Assembly: GCA_963556255.1 (NCBI GenBank)
Contig: OY744611.1
Span: 38,267,306 to 38,331,305, forward strand
DNA length: 64,000 nucleotides
Direction: 5' to 3'
Source: Allolobophora icterica
Lineage: Eukaryota > Annelida > Clitellata > Crassiclitellata > Lumbricidae
The translations under genes were made by a program, and so were the position numbers. This document shows positions 46,463 to 60,000 of the stretch, piece by piece. The notes beneath the pieces are model-generated. The model was given only the letters and a program-made list of their open reading frames with translations, was not told the origin of the DNA and made no database searches. Numbering within the stretch: position 1 is the stretch's first letter; each line of letters begins with the position of its first letter.

Positions 46463-47035
46463 GTTGCGACCCTAATGGCGTATGAGAACTGACACACTGC
46501 GGAGGAAGGGAATCAAATTCCAGCAATTCGGGGCAAGTGCAGTGCATGTACATGTGCAAAACCACATTATTTTTTCGTAATGGACGAACCACCGACAAGG
46601 TACGGAGTCACAGTGCTGTTAAGTGTTCCGGTTTGCGTGTCGACATGTTGACACAGTGACACACCGTGTCTACTGTATCTTTAAAAGCCGCTCTTTTCAG
46701 CCGCGCCTTGGTCATAACGCCTTTGAATAGGTATCTTAAAAGGAGCTATATCAAGTTTAGATTGATTGGTTGATTAAGTAGTGGTTGGATAAACAGCACG
46801 AGACATCTGATACTTAAAAAAACTGCTTTTGATGCTCTCTCTTCGAGAGGTCAGCTGGTAGACTAGCATCAACCTTATCTACAGGTGACATCCGCGCCAT
46901 TTTCAATAGAGAAGGATTTCATATATGCGTATACGACTTTTATGAAATATACATGAAATGAAATGATCATATAATAGATCAACATTCTCTCTCAATATGT
47001 AATTAATGACTCAGTTAAAGACATAACAACTATCA

Positions 47036-47200
47036 CACAACTTTTGTCATCATAACAACTGTTGTCATCATAACAACTGTTGTCATCATAACAACTGTTG
47101 TCATCATGACAACTATTGTCATCATAACAACTGTTTTCATCATAACAACCGTTTTCATCATAACAACTGTTGTTATCAAAGGAACTTGTTGTCATAACAA
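47036..47200. repeat. 18-bp tandem repeat (AACAACTGTTGTCATCAT)
   Basis: About eight units with GTTTTC and GACAACTATTG variants. The core CAACTGTTG is itself palindromic. Confidence 0.93.
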
Positions 47201-47297
47201 CTGTAATCGTAAAGAAAGAACTACGTAGCTTTAATCTATAGCCTGACCGCCACATCACCTTATTTCGACCACAATCCACCTCGTTATTGTCTATATC

Positions 47298-47441
47298 ATG
47301 CATTTTATTAAGGGACAAGTGCTATCCAATGAATTACTACTTGCTCAAGGTCCCTACACAGCACCCGTCTCGGGGGAGGTTCGAACCCGTGTTCTCGACC
47401 TTACAAGACGAGCGCTCTAACCAGTCAGCTACCGTGTCCCA
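47298..47441 (-). mobile_element. tRNA-derived SINE, nearly complete
   Basis: Minus strand begins GGACACGGTAGCTGACTGGT (A-box-like), has CTTGTAA in the anticodon arm position (UGU, as in tRNA-Thr), and a B box GGTTCGAACC. The body CGGGTGCTGTGTAGGGACCTTGAGCAAGT and the end CTTAATAAAATGC follow. The linked body and related copies at 36900, 19790 and 36218 make this a SINE, not a working tRNA gene. Confidence 0.78.
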
Positions 47442-48169
47442 CACATTAAGCTGACTATTGAGCCTTGACTTACTTTAAGTGAGGTTGCATAACAGAAGCG
47501 CCGGCAGATAGGCACGCGCCGTTACACCTCTGTTTTCATATCAACAAAAGAAAACCCTTAATCGTTTGCACCCGTAAACCTTCTCTATTAGATGTGTACT
47601 GTTAAACATCGCCTCGATACGATTCGCACATTCGGAGCTTCTTTTATTAAACAGGAAGAGAGAGAGATAACAAAGACAGACAGACAGAGAAAGAGATAGA
47701 CAGAGACAGACAAACAGAGAGACATACAGAGCCAGAGAACCCAGATGCGGCATCGCAGACGCATTCGTGATTCCATTAAAACCGATTTCGGAGAAAGCCG
47801 TCACTGAGTCCTCGTGGTATTCACACGAAGACCACGTTGCTCACAGCAGATGCTACTACAGCCATGCACTTCACTAACATCGCAGATAAAAATTCGCAGC
47901 AGAACGGCTAAGAGACCCTATGCATATAAAGAGAACTACTTTTACACGTACATATCATGATATAGCACAGTCGATCTATATACTCATATCCGCGGAATTA
48001 AGAATAGGAAGTGCATTCGGGTTGGCCCCTGAAAAGAAAAAGCACAACATATTAAGCTGCATATTAATCTTCACGGGAAGACAAATCCGCAATAAACATC
48101 AAGTATATAAAAATATATATACTCATCTGTATATTGGAAATAAATGTTATGCATATATATATCTATATA

Positions 48170-48172
48170 CAT

Positions 48173-48219
<47 letters not shown>

Positions 48220-48246
48220 CATATATATATACATATATATATATAC
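48170..48246. repeat. (TA)n / ACAC microsatellite
   Basis: Short CA run then TATATA-rich tract. Confidence 0.9.
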
Positions 48247-48411
48247 TGGAAGGGGCTTCGCAGACAGATGAAAATATCATACAGATAGATATTAAATGAC
48301 CTCATTTGAACCGGCAAAATGAAAGGTCAAGACGGAGTGAGAAAATTCAGACAGTGTGTCAGATATGGGCAATGATATCTGGAAGATAAATGATCATCAG
48401 GTCAACCTCCT

Positions 48412-48471
48412 CTCTCTCTCTCTCCCTCCCTCCCTCCCTCCCTCCCTCCCTCCCTCCCTCCCTCCCTCCCT

Positions 48472-48518
<47 letters not shown>

Positions 48519-48612
48519 AGTCTCTGTCTGTCAGTCTGTCTATATGTCTGTATGTCTATCAGTCTGTCAAATGTCTGTCTGCCAGTATGTTTGTCTGTGA
48601 GTCTGTGAGTCA

Positions 48613-48651
<39 letters not shown>

Positions 48652-48745
48652 AATTTATATGTCTGTGTGTCTGTGTGTCTGTCAATCTGTCTGTCTGCCA
48701 GTGTGTTTGTCTGTCTGTCTGTCTGTCTGTTTCTCTATCTGTCTG
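48412..48745. repeat. (CCCT)n, (CT)n and (GTCT)n microsatellite block
   Basis: CCCT units to about 48480, CT to 48516, then GTCTGTCT-rich to 48745. Confidence 0.97.
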
Positions 48746-48937
48746 TAAAACACGGTGCTGCAGATTATTTTATTATAGTAAAATACGATGTAATTTCAGA
48801 TAGGTTTTAAATAATTTATTACTTTGATAGCAAGCAGTTGCACTCATCGATACAGGACAAATGTCCCGCTAACGCATTTGTCAGGATCATCTTTTTGTGT
48901 TCCGCTGCTTTATAGTCTAGTAAACACATTCTGCATT

Positions 48938-49250
<313 letters not shown>

Positions 49251-50739
49251 GTGTATCTATGTACCTCTGGGACCTGTTGCCTTCATCAACTGTTTTTTCT
49301 CTTGGCCCCTATGTTAATGGTTCATTCATTCTGTATAATTTACGGCATTGCTGAGGGGCTGAACGCCTTCCCAGAATGAGATAGATCTTTTTGTTTCAGC
49401 GAAAAAAAACAACTCCATCAACCCAAAGTGTTAGACGGGAATCTGCCAGTTTAAACCGGATTACGAATCACGGACGCACTGGAGAATGCACTGATTAGCC
49501 AGTCGACCACGCACCGTATGTTCAACTAAAAGTCGCCCTCTGGTGATAGTGTCTTCGATTGTGCGGAAATCGTAACCGTAGTCGTAATCATGAGATATCT
49601 ACAGAGCCTAAACAAGCTAAACAGCTTATTCAGAAGCGCTCAGTCAAAACAAAATCGATAGGCAGGTACGGTCAGAATAGATTCTAAAACAAGATCAAAG
49701 GTTCAGATAATCAGGTATACCTACTTCTACTCCTCCGAGGCTAGGAGGAATCAAGATTGCTATTGCTATTTGTTGTTGTTGTCGTATTTGTGGAGTTTCC
49801 AGTTTTACTTGATGCCCTGTGCACGTGTGTAGATTTGGCAAAAACTCGGAGCTTGGACTAGGAGGGACTTTTGTATGACTCCTTCTACACAGTTGCGTGT
49901 TAACTGCATGGACGTCCAATGATCAGCCTGACAGTCGGTTGCTATGACCCATACATTGAATGAAAGGCACTGATATCCATGCTTGTACATGCATCACCGA
50001 TGAGGACAAGCAGGAACGATAGTTCGGAATCAAGTAAGGTCCTGCAAAATTCCTATCCCATATTGAAGCAATGATGTCGGATGCGATATGTACGATGTTG
50101 CTGGAGGCTGGGCAGGTTGCTGCGGAGGGATCCGGTCGTCCGTGTGTAATTGTCTCCAGGCGCTTTTTACTGCTGATTGGTCGTTTGAAGGCGTGTAGGA
50201 AGCTGGCTTCGTTTGCCTAATAGTTCATCTTCAAGCTATTTCCGTAACCTCGCTAAGCTATTTGGCCGACCCCTTCATGACAGACTATCTGATTTTCCGA
50301 GGTAATGCCATTTCCAACATCCATCACTACGCATACGCTTGCACTGCTCAGGTCGGTAGCCTCAGCAACTGGTCAGCAGCATCTTCACCGCAATCATTCT
50401 CGCCAACAGCAACAACGTTGAGCGGCGGCATCTCATCAACATCAGCATCATCATTTTCGCCAGGAGCGATCGTTCGGCTCTGTTGAGCTGTAACTTCGCG
50501 AGTGCAGTTATCCAATCGCTTCCAGTGCGTTCCTGAGGAAGTCAAATCTTGTCGAGTTTGCAAGTACTTAAGTGCCCGAATAGAATTTTAAGTATTTAAA
50601 GTGGTCGAGCAACAACATTTGAAGATTTTGACAACATTTGCAATTTAATTGGTTGAGACATTAATGAGCTGAAGCTGTTATCTATTAATTATTTATTAGG
50701 AACATTTTTAACGGACACAGAAATGTCACACAGAAATGC

Positions 50740-50816
50740 GAATCCATCCATCCATCCATCCATCCATCAATCCATCCATCCATCTATCCATCTATCTATC
50801 TATCTATCTATCTATC
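50740..50816. repeat. (CCAT)n / (CTAT)n microsatellite
   Basis: CCAT units turning into CTAT units, just after an ACACAGAAATGCGAATC fragment shared with 13437 and 37578. Confidence 0.95.
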
Positions 50817-51179
50817 TGCTTACTTCTAATTCTCTCTTTTTACCCCTTCATCTCCTGTCTCCATCCTTGTCTCACCCCTTCGCTCCACTTCCTTTTTTGC
50901 CTAGATGATGGGACGGGTGGACGAACTGATGGACGGCTGCTGAATCAGGGGAAGCTGCGCGGTGACAGTAGATGCGGCAGTTGAGAGCGATGTAGAGGGA
51001 AAGGAGGACGAGCAAAGATGGGAGGAGGACAGAGGGAAGAGGTTTTGCAAAGTCTAATTGGACGGACGATGCATGATGGATGACGAAGAGCTCATGGCCT
51101 GGCTACGTTGCCCAACCGATGATATTAGATGATTGGAGTCATTTGTAGCTTATTCGGCGCCGATAGCTTGATCAGGAGG

Positions 51180-51670
51180 AGAAGGAGTGACAGCAAGATC
51201 AGGAGGAGGAGGAGTGGGAGGATGAGAAGACGTCGCTGAAGGAATATGAGGAGAAAAAGTTCATTGAGGAGAAGGAAGAGGAACAGGAGGAGGAGAGGAG
51301 GAGGAAGAGAATAATGAGAACTAGAAGGAAGTACATATATGGGAGAAGTAGAATGAGGAGTTTCAATAGCAGGAGGAGGGGGATAATAAGAAGTATAGGA
51401 GGAGAGGTAGAGTGAGGAGAGGTAGAGTGAGGAGCATCAAAAACAGCAGGAGGAATAGGAGACGGAAGAACTGGAGAAGAAGAAGAAGTGAGAGAAGCAG
51501 AGGGTTGAAAAGTACGAAAAGAAGGAGGAGGAGGAATAGGAGAAGGAACGGAAGAACGTGGTGGAGCAGAAGGCGGAGGAGGAGAAGGAGGAGGAGACGG
51601 AGCAAATGGAATAGACTGAAGTGGAAAAGGAGGAAGAGGAACAGCTTGATGAGAAGTCTGAGAAAGAGAA
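51180..51670. repeat. Purine-rich GGA/GAA tract
   Basis: Irregular AGGAGGAGGAATAGGAGAAG text over about 490 bp. Open frames on both strands come from the bias. Confidence 0.85.
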
Positions 51671-51964
51671 AAACATTGATTGTGCAACTGTAGCAGTAAG
51701 TTACTGAGCATTATTCGCTTATCTGTTTGTCTTTATCTCATTCAGCCTGTCTGTCTGTCTATCTGTCTGTCTGTCTGTCTGTCATTCTGTCTGCCTCTGT
51801 CTTTCATTATATGTCTCCATCATTCTATCACCCTTACCCTCAATCTATTCATTGCATCGTTGCCATTCTTCATGCCCGTCGACCCGGTGTGCTTCATTGT
51901 CCCCCTTTTCCTATTAGCTATAGTCTGCCCGTTTTTATGGCCTCATTTCCTTAAATCGCATCAC

Positions 51965-51971
51965 ACCTCTC

Positions 51972-52057
<86 letters not shown>
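51965..52057. repeat. (TC)n microsatellite
   Basis: About 42 TC units. Flanked by GTCT repeats at 51740-51785 and 52075-52115. Confidence 0.97.
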
Positions 52058-52058
<1 letters not shown>

Positions 52059-52332
52059 TTCTTCAAATTGTGTCTGTCAGTCTGTCAGTGTGTCTGTCTG
52101 TCTGTCTGCCTGTCTGTTCTTCTGCCTTGATTAGGGCTTCACTCTTTTGAATTCTCCTTCAAATGGGTCACTTGATAGATCTGTCTGTCGATCTCTGTAT
52201 AGCCTGATTAGAAGGAGACGGAGTCTTATTACCTGCTTAGTGCTTACGTCATTCTTCCAGTCTAACGCTCATACTTTCCATTATCATCTATACATATAAT
52301 ATCCATATAGTGTCCGTCTGTCGGAGGACGCT

Positions 52333-52383
52333 ACGTCACAAACGGTTTCTGTTCTATTGTGAAACAGAAACCGTTTGTGACGT
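52333..52383. repeat. Perfect 21-bp inverted repeat with 9-nt loop
   Basis: Arms 52333-52353 and 52363-52383 are exact complements beginning ACGTCACAAACGG. The right outer end contains a CRE-like TGACGTCA-type motif (GTGACGTCAG). Two further TGACGTCATAATA copies lie at 52452-52480. Could be a hairpin RNA, a foldback element or paired binding sites. Confidence 0.9.
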
Positions 52384-52519
52384 CAGTATTGCCGTCTTGA
52401 CGACGAAGATCAGAGCATTTTAACCAACGATACATATAAGCCTATATACACTGACGTCATAATATGACGTCATAATATGACGGGCAAATACTCTAGTTAT
52501 CAATATCGCTATAATTATT

Positions 52520-52675
52520 GTAATGCATTTATTACACGTCACTGTCTATTAACCAAACATCGATGGATGGATGGCGCTGAACAATAATTAATTGTAAGTG
52601 AAAGGCTTGACCAAGGTCCGTTCTCAATGAAGCCCGACCTCGTATTCTCTGCGTTATTTTAATGGCATTTTAGAG
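52520..52675 (-). repeat. Degenerate SINE copy
   Basis: Weak match to the tRNA-derived SINE body: CTTGACCAAGGTCCG and GACCTCGTATTCTCTGCGTTA, with a 3'-like GCATTTATTACACGTCACTGTCTATTAACCAAACATCGATGG at the left. Confidence 0.45.
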
Positions 52676-52691
52676 GGATAAGTCTTGCGCT

Positions 52692-52807
52692 CAGTGCAGG
52701 ATTTACGCATAAGCTAAAAAAAGCTACGGCTTAGGGCCTCACAATCCGCAGTGGCCTCAAATAAATTCAGAATTTTAGGGGCTTTATTAAAATTTTATGT
52801 GTACTGT

Positions 52808-52872
<65 letters not shown>

Positions 52873-53104
52873 AATATATATATTATGTAGAACATTTTTC
52901 AACGGCTTCTGTGGCCAGATCGATCTCGCCTGAGTAAATGCATTCATCTGAAAATCATTTCAATATTTCACTTTGAATTCTGCTATTAAATAATTAAAAG
53001 GTGTATATGTTTTCAAGTTTTATGAGACCTTCAGGTATATTTTTTAACAAGAGACCTCTAAACTTTATGTAGCTTAGGGTCTACCAAGTCTAAATCCGAC
53101 ACTG
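52692..53104 (+). mobile_element. hAT-type MITE (413 bp) with 8-bp target duplication
   Basis: Same family and length as 26042-26454. It starts CAGTGCAGGATTTACG and ends CTAAATCCGACACTG. Flanks CTTGCGCT (52684-52691) and CTTGCGCC (53105-53112) match 7 of 8. Internal (TA)n tract. Confidence 0.85.
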
Positions 53105-53469
53105 CTTGCGCCGTTACCTATGATAATTCGTATTAGAATAGCATGATGTAGGAGCGTTTGACGGCGACAATTTCAAATGCTATCTCGATATTTGAACCCG
53201 CAGCCGTGACAAAACGCAGCATCATCACTTGCTCAATGCACAACGAAACTGGAAACTCAGCTGATATATATGAATCAGTTAGCTAATTAATTTTTTAATG
53301 AACTACTAAATTAGGGCCGAACACGGACTTCTGCTAGTTACGTTCAGTGACGAACTATATGTGTGTGCGTGGAGTGTTGCCTTGTCAGCGGAGCTAATAG
53401 GATTTTTGCCCTTTGACCTTCGGAGCTTCACATCCGGAAAATCCCATCCAAACGGCGAGAAAAGAGCAG

Positions 53470-53950
53470 AGGAGGAAGGAAGGAAGGAAGGAAGGAAGGA
53501 AGGAAGGAAGGAAGGAAGGAAGGAAGGAAGGAAGGAAGGAAGGAAGGAAGGAAGGAAGGAAGGAAGAAAGGAAGGAAGGAAAGAAGGAAGGAAGGAAGGA
53601 AGGAAAGAAGGAAGGAAGGAAGGAAGGAAGGAAAGAAGGAAGGAAGGAAGGAAGAACGGAAAAGAACAGGAAAGAAAGGAGGAAGTCAGAGGAAGGAAGG
53701 AAGGAAGCAAGCAAGCAAGGAAGCAAGCAAGGAATAAAGGAAAGAAAGAAGGAAGGAAGAAAGGAAGGAGGGAAGGAAAGACAAAGAAAAGAAGAGAGGA
53801 AGGAAGGAATGAAGGAAGCAAGCAAGCAAGGAAAGAAGGAAGGAAAAAGGAAAGGAGAAAGGAAGGAAGGAAAGAAGGAAAGAAAGAAGGGAGGAAGGAA
53901 AGAAGGAAAGAAAGAAGGCAGGAAGGATGGGAGGAAGGAAGGGAAGAACG
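53470..53950. repeat. (GGAA)n microsatellite, about 480 bp
   Basis: GGAA units with AAGAAAGG and AAGCAAGC interruptions. ORFs up to 238 codons are artefacts. Confidence 0.97.
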
Positions 53951-54639
53951 TAAGGAGTTATCTCCTGTCGGCCAATACCTAAATCGTGTCTTTCGATAGA
54001 ATGAGATCCTGAGTCGGTTCATTCGTTTTCTTGTTTTCGAGGAACGATTTGTCGGTCGAGTATTTCGCTGCAGTGATCATGAATTTCTTTAACGAATTGG
54101 TTTTATCGTTCTCTGTGGCACTCCATTAACAACAGTATTATTTGTGTTCCGCTGCGCACCAGCGTATTCTGTTGTACTCTCTTTCGCTATTGTGTTGTAG
54201 GGCACTGTAGTTTATGAAAATGTTTTCCTTTATAAATACTGCATTGTGTTGTATGCTTTTGTGCTGTATAGAATTCTGTGTTGTGTTGTATTGTTTCGTA
54301 TTTTAAACTTTAACCAATCGTGTTGTAAATATCACATCGTATAGTAATAACACGGACAATTTCTAGAGTGCCGTAACGCGACCATAGGACGCTGTAGGAC
54401 TATCTTACGGATTTGCATTGTAGTGATACTTGGTGCCTCAGTGCATTGTTTGCACTGATTGGTCAATTAATTAATCAATCAATTAATAATTAAATAATTG
54501 GCTCGTTGTTTAGTCTTTTAAACAAGCAAGGCAAGTGAAGTATCTGCATTGTTATTTCTACTTCCCAGTCTATTACGGCCTCTTAAGGCCCCTAATGAAA
54601 TGCCGCCGCTATCCCTTACCTTGCCTTACAAGTGTAATA

Positions 54640-54791
54640 TATATGCATAGATGTAAGTATTTATGTATTACCCATGTATGTATATACGCATGTATCTATG
54701 TATGTATATTTGTGTGTATGTATGTATGTACGTATGTATTCATGAATATATGCTGCATGTATGCATGTATGTATGCATGTATGTATGTATG

Positions 54792-54825
<34 letters not shown>

Positions 54826-54992
54826 TGTATGTATGTATGTATGTATGTATGTATGTATGTATGTATGTATGTATGTATGTATGTATGTATGTATGTATGT
54901 ATGTATGTATGTATGTATGTATGTATGTATGTATGTATGTATGTATGTATGTATGTATGTATGTATGTATGTATGTATATACATGTATGTAC
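54640..54992. repeat. (ATGT)n microsatellite
   Basis: Long ATGT array, irregular at its left end. Confidence 0.97.
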
Positions 54993-55343
54993 TAGCAAGG
55001 CACTTGATATTGCGTGCTTTAACTACTTCATAGGTACTTCAGAGACGCCAGCAGTCTGCTGCTACGTATGTTCTCGGTCCGTATTTGTGGACGCGACAAT
55101 GAACCTTTGAGAATGAGTGCAACCATATCAACACGAAATTACAGGCGACAAGCCAACGGAATCTCCCGCAGTCACAGCTACCCACAGTCTCCCGTAAACA
55201 TCATTTATATAGCGCGACCGCAAACACGACGCCGCATGCGATCGGTCAAAAGGCTGCTAATGCAGCTAATCCTCGGACATACAGAGAAAGATACGCACAC
55301 AGAGAACCAAAGAGAGACGGAGAGAGGGAGAGGCAAAGCGGCT

Positions 55344-55388
55344 GAGATCACACGGGATGTGGCACGCCGTTTTATCAATATTACATTT
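55344..55388. repeat. Dispersed 45-bp repeat, copy 1 of 2
   Basis: GAGATCACACGGGATGTGGC then CGTTTTATCAATATTACAT recurs at 56217-56260 (GAGATCACACAAGATATGGC...). Family unknown. Confidence 0.55.
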
Positions 55389-55784
55389 AATTAATAGTCA
55401 AATTACTGTCAGAAGCCTAATGGTTTCTGGGATTGGAATTCTCGGGAGACGTCGCTACCCCGGCCACAGGAAACCAGCCCCCACCGACCGACCAAGGGCC
55501 CGGCGGTTGGGGTCTGCTACGTGTCGAGCGATGGGAGGAGGCGCTGGGTGGAATACGGGTCGACAAGAGGACATATATTCACACAGACATTATAGAGTCA
55601 GAGGGAGTAGGAGACAGTAATACGAGCACAGATGCAGAGACACACAGAAGACATACTGTGACAGTCGAAGAGACAAACACTAAGCAGATGAATCAAATTG
55701 TAGGCCAAGATTATCTGCCTGGGATGTATGCCGATTCTAAACGTGGAAGCCAGTGAACAAAAGCATGAAAATACGTCGGTTAGC

Positions 55785-56110
55785 ATAACATGACACGACA
55801 TGACATAACATGACAAGCATGGCATGGCATGACATGACATAATATAATCATGACATTGCATGACATCATGACATGACATAATATAGCATGACATAATATA
55901 ACATGACATGGCATGACATTACATAATATGACATAACATAAAATGACATGACAAAGCATGGTTGACATCATATATCATTACAGTATAATACAACATGACA
56001 TGACGTGATATGACATGACACGACATGACAAAGCATGCCATGGCATTACATAATATAGCATGACATAATATAATAAAATATGACATGACATGACATGACA
56101 GATCATAACG
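55785..56110. repeat. Irregular ATGACATAACATGACA-type repeat
   Basis: Mixed 5-bp units (ATGAC, ATAAC, ATAAT) over about 325 bp. The reverse complement pattern occurs at 56868-56990. Confidence 0.9.
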
Positions 56111-56867
56111 TAGTTTGAGTTTTATTGACTCAGAAGACAGATGATCTGCGTAAGAACATGCACTGTAGATTATATTCTTAATGGCTGGTATGAAACTGGT
56201 TTCCTGTCCTTGGTCAGAGATCACACAAGATATGGCATGCCATTTTATCAATATTACATTCGCTTCACCACAGCCACTTATAAAACCCATTAATTTAGCA
56301 CTAGACGACGATCGGGTGCATCGCTTATGGGGTTACGATTTCTGTCGAGACAACGGCAACGTTCTACAAATTGGAAATGCTACAGATGATGACGACAATG
56401 ATGATGATGATGACGATGACGACGACGACGGTAATAATGTTACCATTTGCTGCGTATACGAACTGCGTGATTACACTAGACCGAATCGACAATCATCAAT
56501 CTGAAAGACAAAGGTCTGCGTTGTTACCACTAATATTGGCTCACCAGACTTTTAAGGTATCTTCAACGCTCAAGAGCTGAAAAGTCTTAAACTTATTGGA
56601 CTTGCTTAGCGGGCTCTTAGATGTCCTCATATTCTAACGCGAAACTTATACAAGAAGAATAAGGAAGAGATCGTCGCTATATAGACCGGAAGATCAGACT
56701 CCTTGATCTATTCTAGATGCTGCTGCAGTAGCTAATTTAAGTTTATTTTCTTTCTGTTGTCACTGACTGATCTGAACAGCAAAGGCTGCAACACGGTAAA
56801 CTACGGTAATGATCACTCGTTAATGACAATTGCCACATACAATAATTCTCCGCAACATCCTGATATT

Positions 56868-56992
56868 GAAATGTTATGTCATGCTATATTATGTCATGCC
56901 ATGCATTGTCATGTCATGTCATGTTATGTTGCGCTATGTTATGTTGTGTTATGATATGTTATGTTGTGTTATGATATGTCATGTTTTGTTAA
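56868..56992. repeat. Irregular TGTCATGTTATG-type repeat, inverted relative to 55785-56110
   Basis: ATGTCATGC, ATGTTATGTTGTG units. Complementary to the earlier tract across about 760 bp. A short GAT/GAC run lies at 56384-56430. Confidence 0.85.
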
Positions 56993-57098
56993 TTTAGTCA
57001 CGTGGTTCTTTTCGACCTTTGGCCTACAAGCCCTGAACCAATGGCGCCACAGGAGAAAGCAAAGACCATGAACTCTCCAGTGTCCCTAGAGTGATAAT

Positions 57099-60000
57099 AT
57101 CTAATCTAATCTAATCTAATCATAAGACTTCTATAGCGCCTCTAATATAACACATAACGAAATGAAATCGCTATTCCTACCTGGCTTCTGCTCTATAGAC
57201 TGACAGAACCTAGGTCGGATTTTGACCTGGCTTCTCAAGTTCCTCTCAAGTGCATTATGATTTCTTATTGCAATTCTATTGTGTGACTTTGGTTTGGCTT
57301 ATAGGATGACCGTGTAGTTTTGGCTATGCTTGTACGATGACTGTGCGGCTTTGGTTAGGCTAATAGGCTGACTGTATGGCTTTGGTTAGGCTAATAGGAT
57401 GACTGTGTGGTTTTGGTTATGCTCATAGGATGACTGTGTGGCTTTGGTTATGCTTAGAGGATGACTGTGTGGCTTTGGTTATGCTTAGAGGATGACTGTG
57501 TGGCTTTGGTTATGCTCATAGGATGACTGTGTGGCTTTGGTTATGCCTAGAGGATGACTGTGTGGCTTTGGTTATGCTTAGAGAATGACTGTGTGGCTTT
57601 GGTTATGCTTAGAGAATGACTGTGTGGCTTTGGTTATGCTTAGAGGATGACTGTGTGGCTTTGGTTATGCTTAGAGGATGACTGTGTGGCTTTGGTTATG
57701 CTCATAGGATGACTGTGTGGCTTTGGTTATGCTTAGAGGATGACTGTGTGGCTTTGGTTATGCTTAGAGGATGACTGTGTGGCTTTGGTTATGCTCATAG
57801 GATGACTGTGTGGCTTTGGTTATGCTTAGAGGATGACTGTGTGGCTTTGGTTATGCTTAGAGGATGACTGTGTGGCTTTGGTTATGCTCATAGTATGACT
57901 GTGTGGCTTTGGTTATGCTTAGAGGATGACTGTGTGGCTTTGGTTATGCTTAGAGGATGACTGTGTGGCTTTGGTTATGCTTAGAGGATGACTGTGTGGC
58001 TTTGGTTATGCTCATAGGATGACTGTGTGGCTTTGGTTATGCTTAGAGGATGACTGTGTGGCTTTGGTTATGCTTAGAGGATGACTGTGTGGCTTTGGTT
58101 ATGCTTAGAGGATGACTGTGTGGCTTTGGTTATGCTCATAGGATGACTGTGTGGCTTTGGTTATGCTTAGAGGATGACTGTGTGGCTTTGGTTATGCTTA
58201 GAGGATGACTGTGTGGCTTTGGTTATGCTCATAGGATGACTGTGTGGCTTTGGTTATGCTTAGAGGATGACTGTGTGGCTTTGGTTATGCTTAGAGGATG
58301 ACTGTGTGGCTTTGGTTATGCTCATAGGATGACTGTGTGGCTTTGGTTATGCTTAGAGGATGACTGTGTGGCTTTGGTTATGCTTAGAGGATGACTGTGT
58401 GGCTTTGGTTATGCTTAGAGGATGACTGTGTGGCTTTGGTTATGCTCATAGGATGACTGTGTGGCTTTGGTTATGCTCATAGGATGACTGTGTGGCTTTG
58501 GTTATGCTTAGAGGATGACTGTGTGGCTTTGGTTATGCTCATAGGATGACTGTGTGGCTTTGGTTATGCTCATAGGATGACTGTGTGGCTTTGGTTATGC
58601 TTAGAGGATGACTGTGTGGCTTTGGTTATGCTTAGAGGATGACTGTGTGGCTTTGGTTATGCTCATAGGATGACTGTGTGGCTTTGGTTATGCTCATAGG
58701 ATGACTGTGTGGCTTTGGTTATGCTTAGAGGATGACTGTGTGGCTTTGGTTATGCTCATAGGATGACTGTGTGGCTTTGGTTATGCTCATAGGATGACTG
58801 TGTGGCTTTGGTTATGCTTAGAGGATGACTGTGTGGCTTTGGTTATGCTCATAGGATGACTGTGTGGCTTTGGTTATGCTCATAGGATGACTGTGTGGCT
58901 TTGGTTATGCTTAGAGGATGACTGTGTGGCTTTGCTTATGCTGTGCGGCTCTGGTTATGATGTGTGGTTTTGGTTATGCTTATAGGATGACTGTGTGGCT
59001 TTGGTTATGCTTAGAGGATGACTGTGTGGCTTTGGTTATGCTTAGAGGATGACTGTGTGGCTTTGGTTATGCTTAGAGGATGACTGTGTGGCTTTGGTTA
59101 TGCTCATAGGATGACTGTGTGGCTTTGGTTATGCTCATAGGATGACTGTGTGGCTTTGGTTATGCTTAGAGGATGACTGTGTGGCTTTGGTTATGCTCAT
59201 AGGATGACTGTGTGGCTTTGGTTATGCTCATAGGATGACTGTGTGGCTTTGGTTATGCTTAGAGGATGACTGTGTGGCTTTGGTTATGCTCATAGGATGA
59301 CTGTGTGGCTTTGGTTATGCTCATAGGATGACTGTGTGGCTTTGGTTATGCTTAGAGGATGACTGTGTGGCTTTGCTTATGCTGTGCGGCTCTGGTTATG
59401 ATGTGTGGTTTTGGTTATGCTTATAGGATGACTGTGTGGCTTTGGTTATGCTTAGAGGATGACTGTGTGGCTTTGGTTATGCTTAGAGGATGACTGTGTG
59501 GCTTTGGTTATGCTTAGAGGATGACTGTGTGGCTTTGGTTATGCTCATAGGATGACTGTGTGGCTTTGGTTATGCTTAGAGGATGACTGTGTGGCTTTGG
59601 TTATGCTTAGAGGATGACTGTGTGGCTTTGGTTATGCTCATAGTATGACTGTGTGGCTTTGGTTATGCTTAGAGGATGACTGTGTGGCTTTGGTTATGCT
59701 TAGAGGATGACTGTGTGGCTTTGGTTATGCTTAGAGGATGACTGTGTGGCTTTGGTTATGCTCATAGGATGACTGTGTGGCTTTGGTTATGCTTAGAGGA
59801 TGACTGTGTGGCTTTGGTTATGCTTAGAGGATGACTGTGTGGCTTTGGTTATGCTTAGAGGATGACTGTGTGGCTTTGGTTATGCTCATAGGATGACTGT
59901 GTGGCTTTGGTTATGCTCATAGGATGACTGTGTGGCTTTGGTTATGCTTAGAGGATGACTGTGTGGCTTTGGTTATGCTTAGAGGATGACTGTGTGGCTT

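Noticed and set aside
47370..47441. Functional tRNA-Thr gene
   Set aside because: A and B boxes are present but the acceptor arm does not pair well and the sequence continues into a repeated SINE body.
50262..50563. ORFs on both strands at 50.3-50.5 kb
   Set aside because: Composition and overlap on opposite strands look like chance. No domain or splice-site support for a Cav3 N-terminal exon.
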